Shown here: positions 23,011 to 32,136 of the stretch, in pieces
Numbering within the stretch: position 1 is the stretch's first letter
Layout of the letters: each line of letters begins with the position of its first letter
Origin: Accumulibacter sp.
GTDB lineage: Bacteria > Pseudomonadota > Gammaproteobacteria > Burkholderiales > Rhodocyclaceae
Length of the DNA: 45,211 nucleotides
Direction of reading: 5' to 3'
NCBI GenBank assembly: GCA_024235695.1
Contig: JACKLX010000012.1
Coordinates: 1-45,211, forward strand
Position numbers and translations under genes: made by a program
Notes under the pieces: generated by a model
Databases searched by the model: none
Told to the model about the DNA's origin: nothing
What the model saw: only the letters and a program-made list of their open reading frames with translations

Positions 23011-23652
23011 CTACTCGACCGGTGGCTGCCCGCGCGTGCTGCCGGGCGGGTAGCCGATCCGGGCGATCATCTCGGCGATCCGCTCGGCGATCTCCGTCGG
23101 CGGCATGGCAAAAGCAAATTTCCGGATATAACGGCCATCCGGTCCGAGCAGGTACATTCCGGCCGAGTGGTCAACGGCATACTGATCCGCAGGCGCGCCG
23201 GGCTCACGCACTATTTCGTACCGTACGCCAAAGCCGTCGGCAGCTCTTCGCACGAGCGCCGGCGAACCCGTCAGACCGACGATCCGTGGGTCGAAGAACT
23301 CGACGTAGGCGCGTAGCGCGCTCGCTGTGTCGCGCTCCGGGTCGACGGTGACGAACAGCGCCTGCAAACGCTCGGCATCCTTGCCGAGCCGGTTGATCAC
23401 CGACGCCATTTCGGCAAGCGTCGTCGGGCAGACGTCGGGACAGTAGGTATAGCCGAAGCTGAGCAACTGAAATCGTCCCCGGAAGTCCTCATTGCTGACC
23501 GCACGCCCGTTGGCGTCCATCAGCAGATAACGGCCAGTGAGCCGGGTCGGCGAAGCGCTGCCTGCTTGCGCAGCCTGCTCCGCTCGACCATCCGCAGCGC
23601 TTGCCGGTAGCGCGAGAAAGATCGCCAGCAGTGCCAGCCACGGATGCCCCAC
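23011..23652 (-). CDS. Sco1/SenC-type copper chaperone or thiol reductase
   Basis: This 213-residue protein has an N-terminal signal (VGHPWLALLAIFLALPASAADG) and a thioredoxin-like SCO domain. The metal/thiol site CxxxC is in YTYCPDVCPTTLAEM, and the conserved distal His is in VDHSAGMYLLGPDG. FVTVDPERDT is also diagnostic. SCO proteins deliver copper to the CuA centre of cytochrome oxidase or act as periplasmic thiol reductases. The start codon is GTG at 23652 with only a weak ribosome site. It begins 9 bases after the stop of the preceding exported protein, so the two are probably cotranscribed. No oxidase genes are nearby. Confidence 0.92.
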   Translation of the reverse strand: MGHPWLALLAIFLALPASAADGRAEQAAQAGSASPTRLTGRYLLMDANGRAVSNEDFRGRFQLLSFGYTYCPDVCPTTLAEMASVINRLGKDAERLQALFVTVDPERDTASALRAYVEFFDPRIVGLTGSPALVRRAADGFGVRYEIVREPGAPADQYAVDHSAGMYLLGPDGRYIRKFAFAMPPTEIAERIAEMIARIGYPPGSTRGQPPVE

Positions 23653-23661
23653 TTGCTTCGC

Positions 23662-24003
23662 TTACCGTGCGGGCGGCGCCGGCAGGGCGGTCTGCAGGCG
23701 ACCTGACAGTGCGCCGAGGCGGCCGGCGAAATCCGCCGGCGTCGGGCAAGGCTCGCGGCCTTGGCCCTGAGCGAGGAATCCGGCGTTGGTCTGCTCCTCG
23801 AACAACGCTCCGTAAGTGCGCGTTTTCGGCGCGTGCCGGATCACCAGTTCCTTTGCCTGGGCGACAACGGCCAATTCGCCGCAGGCCAGTGCCTGGCCAT
23901 TCAGCTGCCCCAGATCGCTGATCGCCGCCAGCCCGGTATCGGGCGTCGCGGCCGCCGATCCGGCAAGCAGGATCAGGGTGACGAGCAAGAACGGTCTGTT
24001 CAT
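23662..24003 (-). CDS. Small exported protein of unknown function, paired with Sco1-like gene
   Basis: This 113-residue protein has a signal peptide (MNRPFLLVTLILLAGSAAATP). The mature part, about 93 residues, is largely helical with two cysteines (QALACGELAV and REPCPTPADF), which could form one disulfide. The ATG at 24003 was chosen because it starts the signal peptide; the long upstream frame runs into the divergent methyltransferase region. It sits 9 bases before the Sco1-like gene, so a partnership in copper or thiol chemistry is possible. I do not recognise the family. Confidence 0.75.
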   Translation of the reverse strand: MNRPFLLVTLILLAGSAAATPDTGLAAISDLGQLNGQALACGELAVVAQAKELVIRHAPKTRTYGALFEEQTNAGFLAQGQGREPCPTPADFAGRLGALSGRLQTALPAPPAR

Positions 24004-24235
24004 CGGGAATCCATCGCTGGGAGTTGGAAGACCAGCATACAGCGGCCGATTATAGGGCTTCGCTTCGGGGCATTCGTTGATGGTGCTCAAAAAAGGCCGG
24101 TCGCCGCCAGGCGCCATGACGACCGCCGAGCATGGCAGCAAGCTTGTACGAGCTGCCCGGTCGCGACGTGGTGTAGACTGCGCCGCTGACAACTCAATGC
24201 GACCTGGTCGTGAAACCGGGCGCCGGATACCCCGC

Positions 24236-25426
24236 ATGGCTCAACTCGTCCTTCTGGCGGGCAAGGATCGCTCGCTTGCCCACCGTCACCCGTGGATCTT
24301 CGCCGCGTCGGTCGACGGCTTGCGCGGTCGTGCCCGGCCGGGCGATACCGTCGACGTCGTGGCCGCCAACGGTCGGCCGCTGGCCAGAGCGGCGTGGAGC
24401 CCGGCTTCGAAGATTCGTGCCCGGGTGTGGAGTTTCGACCCGCAGGAGGTGATCGACGACGCCTTCTTCAAGCGGCGCGTTCAGGCGGCCGTCCAGCGGC
24501 GTCAGCTGATGCCCGAGCTGCGCGGCCAGGATGGCGTACGGCTGATACATGGCGAGTCCGACGGCCTGCCGGGGTTGATTGCCGATCGTTACGGCGATAC
24601 CGTGGTGCTGCAACTGACTGCCACTGGCCCCGAAAAGTGGCGCTCGGCGATCATTGCTGCGCTGCAGCGGGCGACCGGCTGTGCGCGTATTTACGAGCGC
24701 TCCGATTCCGACGTTCGCCGGCTCGAGGGACTCGAGCCAGTGAGCGGCTGGGTGCTTGGCGAGGCCGCCGATGAAGCGCTGGTCATCGCCGAGAACGGTC
24801 TCCGGCTGAAGGTCGATATCGTCGCTGGCCACAAGACCGGCTTCTACCTCGACCAGCGCGACAATCGCTTGCTGACCCGCGAGCTGGCCGCCGGGCGGGC
24901 GACGCTCAACTGCTTCTGCTACACCGGCGCCTTTTCGCTGCAGGCGCTGGCCGGAGGAGCCAGCGGCGTGCTGTCGATCGATTCCTCGGCGCCGGCGCTG
25001 GCGACCGCCGTCGATAACCTGGCGCTCAACCCGCAGCTCGACGCCAGTCGCGCCGAGTGGCGCGAAGCCGACGTCTTCGCCGCCTTGCGGGCGCTCAAGG
25101 CCGAAGGTCGGCATTTCGATCTGATCATCCTCGATCCGCCCAAGTTCGCGCCGTCCGGTGCGCACGCGGAGCGCGCCGCACGCGCCTACCGAGACATCAA
25201 CGTTTTTGGCTTTCGTCTGCTCAAGCCGGGTGGCTTGCTGATGACCTACTCGTGCTCCGGCGGTATCCGCAGCGAGCACTTCCAGCAGATCGTCGCCGAT
25301 GCCGCGGTCTCTGCCGGCTGTGATGCACGCATCCTGCGTCGTCTGGCAGCGCCACCGGATCATCCGGTGGCGCTGCACTTCAGCGAGGGCGAGTATCTCA
25401 AGGGCCTGCTCTGCCAGGTCGATTGA
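24236..25426 (+). CDS. rlmI: RlmI-type 23S rRNA (cytosine1962-C5)-methyltransferase
   Basis: This 396-residue enzyme has an N-terminal PUA domain (about 1-80, with LAGKDRSLAHRHPWIF), a central linker domain, and a Rossmann SAM-binding domain. GHKTGFYLDQRDNR, NCFCYTGAFSLQALAGGA and LDPPKFAPSG are family motifs, and the probable catalytic Cys is in TYSCSGGIRSE. In E. coli the orthologue methylates C1962 of 23S rRNA. The ATG at 24236 was preferred because PUA similarity starts there. It is divergent from the 113-residue exported protein and convergent with msrA (23-base gap). RlmI is the best call, but paralogous methyltransferases of this fold exist. Confidence 0.88.
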   Translation: MAQLVLLAGKDRSLAHRHPWIFAASVDGLRGRARPGDTVDVVAANGRPLARAAWSPASKIRARVWSFDPQEVIDDAFFKRRVQAAVQRRQLMPELRGQDGVRLIHGESDGLPGLIADRYGDTVVLQLTATGPEKWRSAIIAALQRATGCARIYERSDSDVRRLEGLEPVSGWVLGEAADEALVIAENGLRLKVDIVAGHKTGFYLDQRDNRLLTRELAAGRATLNCFCYTGAFSLQALAGGASGVLSIDSSAPALATAVDNLALNPQLDASRAEWREADVFAALRALKAEGRHFDLIILDPPKFAPSGAHAERAARAYRDINVFGFRLLKPGGLLMTYSCSGGIRSEHFQQIVADAAVSAGCDARILRRLAAPPDHPVALHFSEGEYLKGLLCQVD

Positions 25427-25449
25427 CCTCGCACGGCAGGCAACGAGGG

Positions 25450-26079
25450 CTAGCCGCCGCCCCAGATCCTCTGCAGGCGCAGATCGCGGCCGCAGCCGCT
25501 GCGGTAGTACGAATAGCGGACCGGGTTCTTCTTGTAGTAGTCCTGGTGATACTCCTCGGCCGGATAGAAGGTCGATGCGGCGATGATTTCGGTTTCGACG
25601 CGCGGCACCTTGCCACTGGCCAACAAGGACTGGCGACTGTTTTCGGCGACCTTGCGCTCGGCTTCGGACTGCCAGTAGATGCCGCTGCGATACTGGCTGC
25701 CGACATCACAGAACTGGCGGTCCTTGACCGTCGGGTCGATGGTGCGCCAGAAGAACTCGACCAATTGCGGATAGCTGATCTTCTGCGGATCGTAGGTCAC
25801 GCGCACCGCCTCGGTGTGGCCGGTAGTCCCCGAGCTGACCTCCTGGTAGCTTGGGTTGGCCGTCCGGCCCGCGGTATAGCCGGACTCGACGGCGATCACT
25901 CCCGGTAGCTTCTCGAAATCCGCCTCGCTGCACCAGAAGCAGCCGCCGGCGAAGATCGCCGTGCTGCCCACGGCCGCTTTGCCGGCAGGCGGCTCGGCGG
26001 CGCCGCTGCCACCGCTCAGCATCAGCAACAGTGCGGCCAGTGCGGTCAGCGGCAAAGTCGGCAAACGCGGCGCGCTCAC
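25450..26079 (-). CDS. msrA: Peptide-methionine (S)-S-oxide reductase, exported
   Basis: This 209-residue protein has a signal peptide (about residues 1-28, ending GGSGAAEPP) followed by an MsrA domain. The catalytic Cys is in AIFAGGCFWCSEADFEKL. GYTAGRTANPSYQEVSSGTTGHTEAVRV and FYPAEEYHQDYYKKNP are diagnostic, and a C-terminal Cys (RSGCGRDL) may be the resolving residue. The GTG at 26079 overlaps the msrB stop (GTGA), indicating translational coupling. Most bacterial MsrA proteins are cytoplasmic; the signal here places repair of methionine S-sulfoxide in the periplasm or envelope. Confidence 0.93.
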   Translation of the reverse strand: MSAPRLPTLPLTALAALLLMLSGGSGAAEPPAGKAAVGSTAIFAGGCFWCSEADFEKLPGVIAVESGYTAGRTANPSYQEVSSGTTGHTEAVRVTYDPQKISYPQLVEFFWRTIDPTVKDRQFCDVGSQYRSGIYWQSEAERKVAENSRQSLLASGKVPRVETEIIAASTFYPAEEYHQDYYKKNPVRYSYYRSGCGRDLRLQRIWGGG

Positions 26080-26588
26080 GTCCGTAACTCCGGCAGTTTC
26101 TCGTCGCGCGGCACGAAACGCAGCGCGACGCCGTTGTTGCAGTAACGCTTGCCGGTCGGCTTCGGGCCATCGTTGAAGATGTGGCCCTGGTGCCCGCCGC
26201 AGCGCACGCAGTGGTACTCGGTACGCGGATAGATGATCTTGAAATCGGTCCTGGTTGCCACGGCGTCGGGCAGCGCTTGCCAGAAGCTCGGCCAGCCGGT
26301 ACCACTTTCGTACTTGGTCGAGCTGTCGAACAGCGGCAGGTAGCACGCCGCGCAGACGAAGGTTCCGTCGCGTTTCTCCTGGTTGAGTGGGCTGCTGCCG
26401 GGGCGTTCGGTAGCCTCTTCGAAGAGCACCGCGTAAGCGGCAGGCGACAGCAGCTTCTCCCACTCGGTCTTCGATTTCTGCAGCGGCGAGCCGGCGTTTG
26501 CGCTGGCCCAGACCGGGCCGGTGGTGGCCACCGGCAGCATGAAGGCGGACAGGCCGCCCAGCCATTTCAGTGATTGACGACGATCCAT
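26076..26588 (-). CDS. msrB: Peptide-methionine (R)-S-oxide reductase with Tat-like signal
   Basis: This 170-residue protein starts MDRRQSLKWLGG, a twin-arginine motif (RRQSLK) followed by a hydrophobic stretch ending near PVWAS. The MsrB domain has two zinc Cys pairs (VCAACYLPLF, HCVRCGGHQGHIF) and the catalytic Cys in KRYCNNGVALRF; KYESGTGWPSFWQ is also diagnostic. The ATG at 26588 is preferred over 26600 because GGAG lies 6 bases upstream of it. It begins 19 bases after the DUF1223 gene and overlaps msrA. A Tat-exported MsrB alongside a Sec-exported MsrA would repair both sulfoxide epimers outside the cytoplasm. Confidence 0.93.
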   Translation of the reverse strand: MDRRQSLKWLGGLSAFMLPVATTGPVWASANAGSPLQKSKTEWEKLLSPAAYAVLFEEATERPGSSPLNQEKRDGTFVCAACYLPLFDSSTKYESGTGWPSFWQALPDAVATRTDFKIIYPRTEYHCVRCGGHQGHIFNDGPKPTGKRYCNNGVALRFVPRDEKLPELRT

Positions 26589-26607
26589 GGTGTTCTCCAT
26601 CGAATGA

Positions 26608-27444
26608 TTAACTGTTGATTGCCGCATCCGGCTGCTGCCCGCCGCAGGCTGGCATCGCCATCGCCTGCAGGACCTCGCCCGCCTGCCGGTCCTGAACGAA
26701 GGCCGCCAGACCCAACTTGCCGCGCTGCCAGTCTGCCGGCAGCTTGAGCGTTTGCCGCCAGACCGTCTGCCCGTTCGCCGTGTTCAGCGCGATCGGGGTC
26801 GACCAGAAGCGCACGACGCGTTCGTGCTGCAGATTGGCACCGCGGTTTTCGCCCGCACGAACCTCGCTGCGCAACTGGTTTTCATAGACCACCACGATCG
26901 CCTCTGCCGTTGCTCGCGAGCCGGCGCCCTCGCGTAGCGCGAAGCGAGCTTCCAGATCGACGGCAGCGTCTCCCGCCGGCTGCATCTGCAGCGCGATCTC
27001 GGCCGCTGCCGGCAAGCGGTTGATGGCCTCGATGCGTGCGGCAAAAAGCGCCGGCTGCTGCCAGCCACGATACTCTTTCATTCCGGCAAAGACCTCCGGC
27101 GTGTAAATCGTGCTCGCCGCAGCCAGTTGCGTCAGCCACCGCTGGCGCTGCGTGAATTGCGGCTGGGCGAAGCGGTCCCGCCAGCCGATGTAGTCCCAGT
27201 AATCGACATGCAGCGACAAGGCGACCAGCTGTTGGTCAGAAAAACGCTGCGCGAGTTCGCCCAGCCAGCGGTCGGCCGGGGGGCAACTGCTGCAGCCCTC
27301 GGAGGTGTACAGCTCGACCAGTGCGACGCGGTGCGCTGGACTCTGCTTGCTGCACCGCATGCTCGGCGTCGCCAGCGCTGGCAGTGCGAGGCAAAGCAGT
27401 CCGACGGTGGCGGTTGCGGCTGACCATCTGCTGATGCGGGGCAT
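26608..27444 (-). CDS. DUF1223 exported thioredoxin-like protein
   Basis: This 278-residue protein has a signal peptide (MPRISRWSAATATVGLLCLALPALA) and a thioredoxin-like DUF1223 domain. VALVELYTSEGCSSCPPADRWLGEL carries a CxxC at the start of the domain, in the place of a thioredoxin active site; LSLHVDYWDYIGWRDRFA is the second family signature. The C-terminal half is beta-rich and variable. The ATG at 27444 follows AGGAG by about 6 bases. It is first of a three-gene unit with msrB and msrA. It might supply reducing equivalents to the exported Msr enzymes, but this is inferred from position and the CxxC only. Confidence 0.9.
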   Translation of the reverse strand: MPRISRWSAATATVGLLCLALPALATPSMRCSKQSPAHRVALVELYTSEGCSSCPPADRWLGELAQRFSDQQLVALSLHVDYWDYIGWRDRFAQPQFTQRQRWLTQLAAASTIYTPEVFAGMKEYRGWQQPALFAARIEAINRLPAAAEIALQMQPAGDAAVDLEARFALREGAGSRATAEAIVVVYENQLRSEVRAGENRGANLQHERVVRFWSTPIALNTANGQTVWRQTLKLPADWQRGKLGLAAFVQDRQAGEVLQAMAMPACGGQQPDAAINS

Positions 27445-27591
27445 GGCTTTCTCCTGAATGGCGTCTGAGCGATGGTCGTGCGATGGCCGGCAAACCTTAC
27501 GCCGGACTGTCGCCGTGGCGAGGGTGGCGGTGGCGAATGACGTGGACCATTGCCTGGCCGCGGCCGGCTGGCTGTGCTTAAATTGGTCGCC

Positions 27592-27714
27592 ATGACAGTC
27601 TTCGCTTCGCCCTTGCCCGACGGGTCGGTCGACCCCGTAGCCCTTACCGCCCTGCCGCAGCCGGCCGACACGCGAGGGTGCCGGCAATGCCTGCGCTGGA
27701 CCCTCGGCGGGTGA
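27592..27714 (+). CDS. Candidate small ORF overlapping the CobW GTPase start (uncertain)
   Basis: An ATG-started frame of 40 residues ends in a Cys-x2-Cys pair (RGCRQCLRW) and overlaps the GTPase gene start by 28 bases in another frame. It lacks a good ribosome site. Third positions are G/C-rich, but so are all frames here. The Cys pair next to a metal-chaperone GTPase is suggestive only. It might simply be leader sequence. Confidence 0.2.
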   Translation: MTVFASPLPDGSVDPVALTALPQPADTRGCRQCLRWTLGG

Positions 27715-28748
27715 TCCCGGTGACGGTTCTTGCCGGCTTCCTGGGAGCCGGCAAGACGACGCTGCTCAACCAGCTGCTGCGGCAGTCGGCGCTGGCCGAC
27801 GCGGCGGTGCTGATCAACGAGTTTGGCGATGTCGCCATCGATCATCACCTGGTGGACAAGGTCGACGACCAGCTCGTCGTTTTCGCGTCGGGCTGCCTCT
27901 GCTGCAGCATGCGAGGCGAGTTGGCGCGCAGCCTGCGCGACCTGTTCATGCGTCGCTTGCGGCGCGAGATTCCGCCGTTTTCGCGCGTCCTGATCGAAAC
28001 CACCGGGCTGGCGGACCCGGCGCCGGTGTTATCCACGCTGCTCGAAGACTTCTTCATTGCCGCGCGCTTTCGCATCGACGGGGTGGTCACGGCGGTCGAC
28101 GTCACGCACGCCGAGCAGCAGCTGGGACGTCATGTCGAGGCCGTCCGGCAGGTGGCGATGGCCGACCGCCTGCTGCTCACCAAATGCGATCTGGCGACGC
28201 CCGGTGAGATCGCCCGGGTGGCACAACGCCTGACCCGTGCCAATCCTGGCGCGCCGCAGATCGAGGTGCGACATGGCCGCATCGCCGCCGAGCAGGTAGT
28301 TGGTTGCGGTTTGTACGATCCCGCCAGCAGGACAGCCGACGTCCGCCGTTGGCTGGCCGAGGAGAAAGTCGCCGCCAACCGGCCTGGCGAGCAGCCGCGC
28401 CATGCACACGATGTCAATCGTCACGATGCCCTGGTCCATGCCTTCGTGTTGCGCTTCGAAGATCCTTTTGTCTGGCCCGAGTTCGCCGAGGCGATCGACG
28501 TTCTGCTCGCCACCTGTGGCGACCGCATCCTGCGCATCAAGGGTCTGGTCGGCGTCCGGGGTGAAGGCGCTCCGCGCGTCGTGCATTGCGTTCAGCACAT
28601 GCGCTACCCGTATTCGCTACTCGCTGCGTGGCCCGACGGCGACCAGCGGAGCTGCCTGGTGTTCATCGTCAGGGCGCTCGCCCGCGAAGTTGTCGAAAAG
28701 GCTTTCGTCATGTTCTGCGGCAATGCCGCGGCGCGAGACGGCGAGTGA
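27687..28748 (+). CDS. CobW/COG0523 family GTPase (metal chaperone type)
   Basis: This 353-residue G3E GTPase has Walker A in TVLAGFLGAGKTTLLNQLL, the metal-binding CxCC in FASGCLCCSMRGEL, and the guanine-specificity motif TKCD. The C-terminal CobW_C domain includes VHAFVLRFEDPFVWPEF and IKGLVGVRGEG. Members transfer zinc, cobalt or iron to client enzymes; the client here is not evident. A GTG at 27678 is an alternative start, but the ATG at 27687 has GAGG about 9 bases upstream. It is divergent from DUF1223. The stretch HAHDVNRHD in the linker is His-containing, as in metal-handling members, but short. Confidence 0.92.
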   Translation: MPALDPRRVIPVTVLAGFLGAGKTTLLNQLLRQSALADAAVLINEFGDVAIDHHLVDKVDDQLVVFASGCLCCSMRGELARSLRDLFMRRLRREIPPFSRVLIETTGLADPAPVLSTLLEDFFIAARFRIDGVVTAVDVTHAEQQLGRHVEAVRQVAMADRLLLTKCDLATPGEIARVAQRLTRANPGAPQIEVRHGRIAAEQVVGCGLYDPASRTADVRRWLAEEKVAANRPGEQPRHAHDVNRHDALVHAFVLRFEDPFVWPEFAEAIDVLLATCGDRILRIKGLVGVRGEGAPRVVHCVQHMRYPYSLLAAWPDGDQRSCLVFIVRALAREVVEKAFVMFCGNAAARDGE

Positions 28749-28870
28749 GGCGTTGGGGAGTCACCCTTGGCGGCGGTCACCGCTGATCGGCGGGAATTGA
28801 AATTGCAGTGCGTTGGGCGATGTGTTACAAGATAATTTTATCGACGAGCCGCCCTAAGCCTTTTCCTCCA

Positions 28871-30115
28871 ATGGTTTTTTCGTTTTTCAAGAAGCCGCCG
28901 CCGGAACAGAAAATGAAGGCCCGGCCATCGGCCGTCCCGCGACCGGGCGACCCGCGGACCGGCGCGTCGGGCGGGCAGCCGCCGGAAAAACAGAAATCGC
29001 CGCCCGCGGCACCGGTTGGTCTGGCCCGATCCGATCTGCCCTTCGCCTCGCCGGTGACCGACGCCGGCGCGCCGCCACTGGAACTCAGCGAGTTCGTCTT
29101 CAGCGAGATCGCCGCCGAGTTCCAGATCGAGGCCGAAGTCGATCCGATCGATGCCGAGGCCGAAGAGGCGGCGATGCTTTTCGCCAACGGCCAGGATCAG
29201 GCCGTCCGCGAACTGCTCGAGGGATCGACGCGCCTGCACCACTCCGGACCGGGCGAGCGCTTGTGGCTGATGCTCTTCGACGTTCTCCGACTGACCGGCC
29301 AGAAGGCTAATTTCGAGGCTCTGGCGGTTGACTACGCGCAGGCGTTCGAGAAGTCGCCGCCAATCTGGCGTGACATTGCGACGACCGTTGCCGTGCAGGC
29401 CAAGGTGGTCGGAACCGCCTTGTTCAAGGGCGACCTGACCGGCGACAACGAGGCCGGTTTCGAGACCGTGCGGCTGGCGCTCAAGAAAAACCCACACCTC
29501 CGCCTCGATCTGTCCAAGGCGAGCCGGCTCGATGGCGCTGGCTGCGAGCGCCTTCTGGCCCTGCTGCAGCAGGCCCGCCGGAGCAAAGGCGAGATCGAAC
29601 TGCTTGGCCGTGACCACCTTGCCGTGCTGCTTGACAGTCAGATCGCGGCGGCTCGGCCCGAGGATCGAGCGTGCTGGCTACTCAAACTCGAGCTCTGCCA
29701 GCTGCGTGGGCAATTCGAGGTGTTCGAGGATATGGCCGTCGAGTATGCGGTGACCTTCGAGATCTCGCCGCCGTCCTGGGAGTTCGATCGGGTGGTGGAT
29801 GCCGAACCGTCGCCCCTGGAACTGGCGCGGCCCGATCAGTTGCTGACCGAGGCCTACGTGATCAAGGGCGACATCAAGGGCTCGCGTTTCAATGACCTTG
29901 CGGCCTATGCAGCGGCCAACGATCCGGTGCTGATCGATTGTTCGACGGTGACGCGCATGGACTTCCTCAGCGCCGGGGCCTTGTTGAACGTTCTGACAAC
30001 GGTCAAGCGCACGGGTCGGCAGATCGTCGTCCGCCACCCCAACCACCTGCTCGCAGAGTTGTTCCGCGTCGTCGGTCTGCGCAGTGTGGCGGCGATCGAC
30101 CTCGCCAGGAATTAG
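28871..30115 (+). CDS. Internally duplicated STAS-domain protein upstream of hslVU
   Basis: This 414-residue cytoplasmic protein starts with a short basic and Pro-rich region ([18 protein letters not shown]). Two similar modules follow. Each has a helical segment ([20 protein letters not shown] near residue 131; [20 protein letters not shown] near 267) ending in EKSPPIW or EISPPSW, then a STAS-like fold (about 180-255 and 325-414). The second STAS has the anti-sigma-antagonist-like core [20 protein letters not shown]. Module spacing is about 136 residues, pointing to an ancient duplication. It lies 52 bases before hslV, and this neighbour is common in betaproteobacteria. A regulatory role is possible; none is known to me. 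Confidence 0.88.
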   Translation: MVFSFFKKPPPEQKMKARPSAVPRPGDPRTGASGGQPPEKQKSPPAAPVGLARSDLPFASPVTDAGAPPLELSEFVFSEIAAEFQIEAEVDPIDAEAEEAAMLFANGQDQAVRELLEGSTRLHHSGPGERLWLMLFDVLRLTGQKANFEALAVDYAQAFEKSPPIWRDIATTVAVQAKVVGTALFKGDLTGDNEAGFETVRLALKKNPHLRLDLSKASRLDGAGCERLLALLQQARRSKGEIELLGRDHLAVLLDSQIAAARPEDRACWLLKLELCQLRGQFEVFEDMAVEYAVTFEISPPSWEFDRVVDAEPSPLELARPDQLLTEAYVIKGDIKGSRFNDLAAYAAANDPVLIDCSTVTRMDFLSAGALLNVLTTVKRTGRQIVVRHPNHLLAELFRVVGLRSVAAIDLARN

Positions 30116-30167
30116 CGCAACAGCGAGCGCAACAGCGGGCCGGACCAGGCCCATCACAGGAGTTGCA

Positions 30168-30704
30168 ATGGATCAGTACCACGGGACGACGATATTGTCC
30201 GTTCGCCGCGGCGCGCGCGTGGCCATGGGCGGCGACGGCCAGGTGACCCTCGGAAATCTGGTGATCAAGGCGAGCGCGCGCAAGGTTCGACGGATCCATC
30301 AGGGCGCCATTCTCGCTGGATTCGCTGGCGGGACCGCCGATGCCTTTACCCTTTTCGAACGTTTCGAGGCGAAGCTCGACAAGCACCAGGGCAATCTGCT
30401 GCGCTCGGCCGTGGAACTCGCCAAGGATTGGCGCAGCGACCGTGCGCTGCGCCGCCTGGAGGCCATGCTGGCGGTTGCCGACCGTGACAACTCGCTGATC
30501 ATCACCGGTAACGGCGATGTCGTCGAACCCGAGTACGGGATCGTCGCGATTGGCTCGGGTGGGGCATTCGCCCACTCGGCGGCGCGCGCGCTGGTCGAGA
30601 ACAGCGAGCTCGATCCCGCCGAAGTGGTCCGCAAGTCGCTGCTGATCGCCAGCGACCTGTGCATCTACACCAATCAGAACTTCACCATCGAGGTGCTGGA
30701 ATAG
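30168..30704 (+). CDS. hslV: ATP-dependent protease subunit HslV (ClpQ)
   Basis: This 178-residue proteasome-like peptidase forms double hexamers that pair with HslU. The mature catalytic Thr is the first Thr of [21 protein letters not shown], so six residues (MDQYHG) must be removed, as in other proteins with this N-terminus. The ATG at 30168 follows AGGAG by about 6 bases. [24 protein letters not shown] is the conserved C-terminal signature. It is followed by hslU after two bases. No sigma-32 promoter was seen in the short gap before it, so transcription may begin upstream of the STAS gene. Confidence 0.97.
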   Translation: MDQYHGTTILSVRRGARVAMGGDGQVTLGNLVIKASARKVRRIHQGAILAGFAGGTADAFTLFERFEAKLDKHQGNLLRSAVELAKDWRSDRALRRLEAMLAVADRDNSLIITGNGDVVEPEYGIVAIGSGGAFAHSAARALVENSELDPAEVVRKSLLIASDLCIYTNQNFTIEVLE

Positions 30705-30706
30705 AC

Positions 30707-32038
30707 ATGTCGTCCATGACTCCGCAGGAAATCGTCTACGAACTGGACAAACACATCGTTGGTCAGGGCAAGGCCAAGAAGGCAGTGGCCATCGCCCTTC
30801 GGAACCGCTGGCGGCGGGCGCAGGTTGGCGAGCCGCTACGGCAGGAGATCACCCCCAAGAACATCCTGATGATCGGTCCGACCGGCGTCGGCAAGACCGA
30901 GATCGCGCGTCGTCTGGCACGGCTGGCCAACGCGCCGTTCATCAAGATCGAGGCGAGCAAGTTTACCGAGGTCGGCTACGTCGGTCGCGACGTCGAAACG
31001 ATTATCCGAGACCTGGTCGAGATTGCCGTCAAGAGTGGTCGTGAGCGAGCGATGAAAGGCGTTCGGACGCGCGCCAAGGACGCCGCCGAAGAGCGCGTGC
31101 TCGATGCCCTGCTGCCTCCGGCGCGCGGCAACTTCTTCAACGATACGCAGGCGAGCGACGATAGCACGACCCGACAGAAATTCCGCAAGAAGCTTCGCGA
31201 GGGCGAGCTGGATGACAAGGAAATCGAAGTCGAGCTCGCCGCGCCGTCGATGCAGGCCGAAATTTTCGCGCCGCCGGGAATGGAGGAGCTGACCTCGCAG
31301 ATTCAGGGGATGTTCCAGAACATCGGTGGCGGCCGCAAGAAGCCCCGCAAACTGAAGATCTCCGAAGCGCGCCGCTTGCTGATCGACGAGGAGGCCGCGA
31401 AGTTGGTCAACGACGAGGAGGTCAAACTTGACGCGGTGCGCGACGTCGAGCAGAACGGCATCGTCTTTCTCGACGAGATTGACAAGATCGCCTCACGCAG
31501 CGACAGCCACGGCGTCGACGTCTCGCGCCAGGGTGTGCAGCGTGACTTGCTGCCGCTGGTCGAAGGGACGACGGTGTCGACCAAGTACGGCATGATCCGC
31601 ACCGACCATGTCCTGTTCATTGCCAGCGGCGCTTTCCATCTGGCGAAACCGTCGGACCTGATTCCGGAACTGCAGGGTCGTTTTCCCATCCGTGTCGAAC
31701 TCGATTCGCTGTCGGTGGCCGACTTCGAGTGCATTCTGACGCAGACCGATGCCTGCCTGACCAGGCAATACGAGGCTTTGCTGCATACCGAAGGCGTCAC
31801 CCTGGACTTTGCCGCAGACGGCGTCAGGCGGCTGGCCGAGATCGCCTGGTCGGTCAACGAGAAGACCGAGAATATCGGCGCCCGGCGCTTGTACACGGTG
31901 ATGGAGCGGCTGCTCGAAGAGCTGTCGTTCTGTGCCGGCCAGTCGGACCTTGAGGTCGTCTCGATCGATGCCGCCTACGTCGACAGCCGGCTCGCCGAGC
32001 TTGCCAGGAACGATGACCTGTCGCGCTATGTTCTGTAG
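30707..32038 (+). CDS. hslU: ATP-dependent protease ATPase subunit HslU (ClpY)
   Basis: This 443-residue AAA+ unfoldase feeds substrates to HslV. It opens [20 protein letters not shown], with Walker A in [17 protein letters not shown] and Walker B in [12 protein letters not shown]. The intermediate I-domain lies between roughly residues 110 and 240 (acidic and basic stretches around [18 protein letters not shown]). The GYVGRD pore loop is present, and the C-terminus DDLSRYVL inserts into HslV. The start at 30707 is two bases after the hslV stop. Confidence 0.98.
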   Translation: MSSMTPQEIVYELDKHIVGQGKAKKAVAIALRNRWRRAQVGEPLRQEITPKNILMIGPTGVGKTEIARRLARLANAPFIKIEASKFTEVGYVGRDVETIIRDLVEIAVKSGRERAMKGVRTRAKDAAEERVLDALLPPARGNFFNDTQASDDSTTRQKFRKKLREGELDDKEIEVELAAPSMQAEIFAPPGMEELTSQIQGMFQNIGGGRKKPRKLKISEARRLLIDEEAAKLVNDEEVKLDAVRDVEQNGIVFLDEIDKIASRSDSHGVDVSRQGVQRDLLPLVEGTTVSTKYGMIRTDHVLFIASGAFHLAKPSDLIPELQGRFPIRVELDSLSVADFECILTQTDACLTRQYEALLHTEGVTLDFAADGVRRLAEIAWSVNEKTENIGARRLYTVMERLLEELSFCAGQSDLEVVSIDAAYVDSRLAELARNDDLSRYVL

Positions 32039-32136
32039 CGCTGGCGCCTGCCGTTTTCCGTCGTGCTTGCCGCCGCGCCGGCGTCACTCCTCGCCGCCAG
32101 GCGTAGCCGCGGCGACGACGGCAATCCGGTTGCCGC

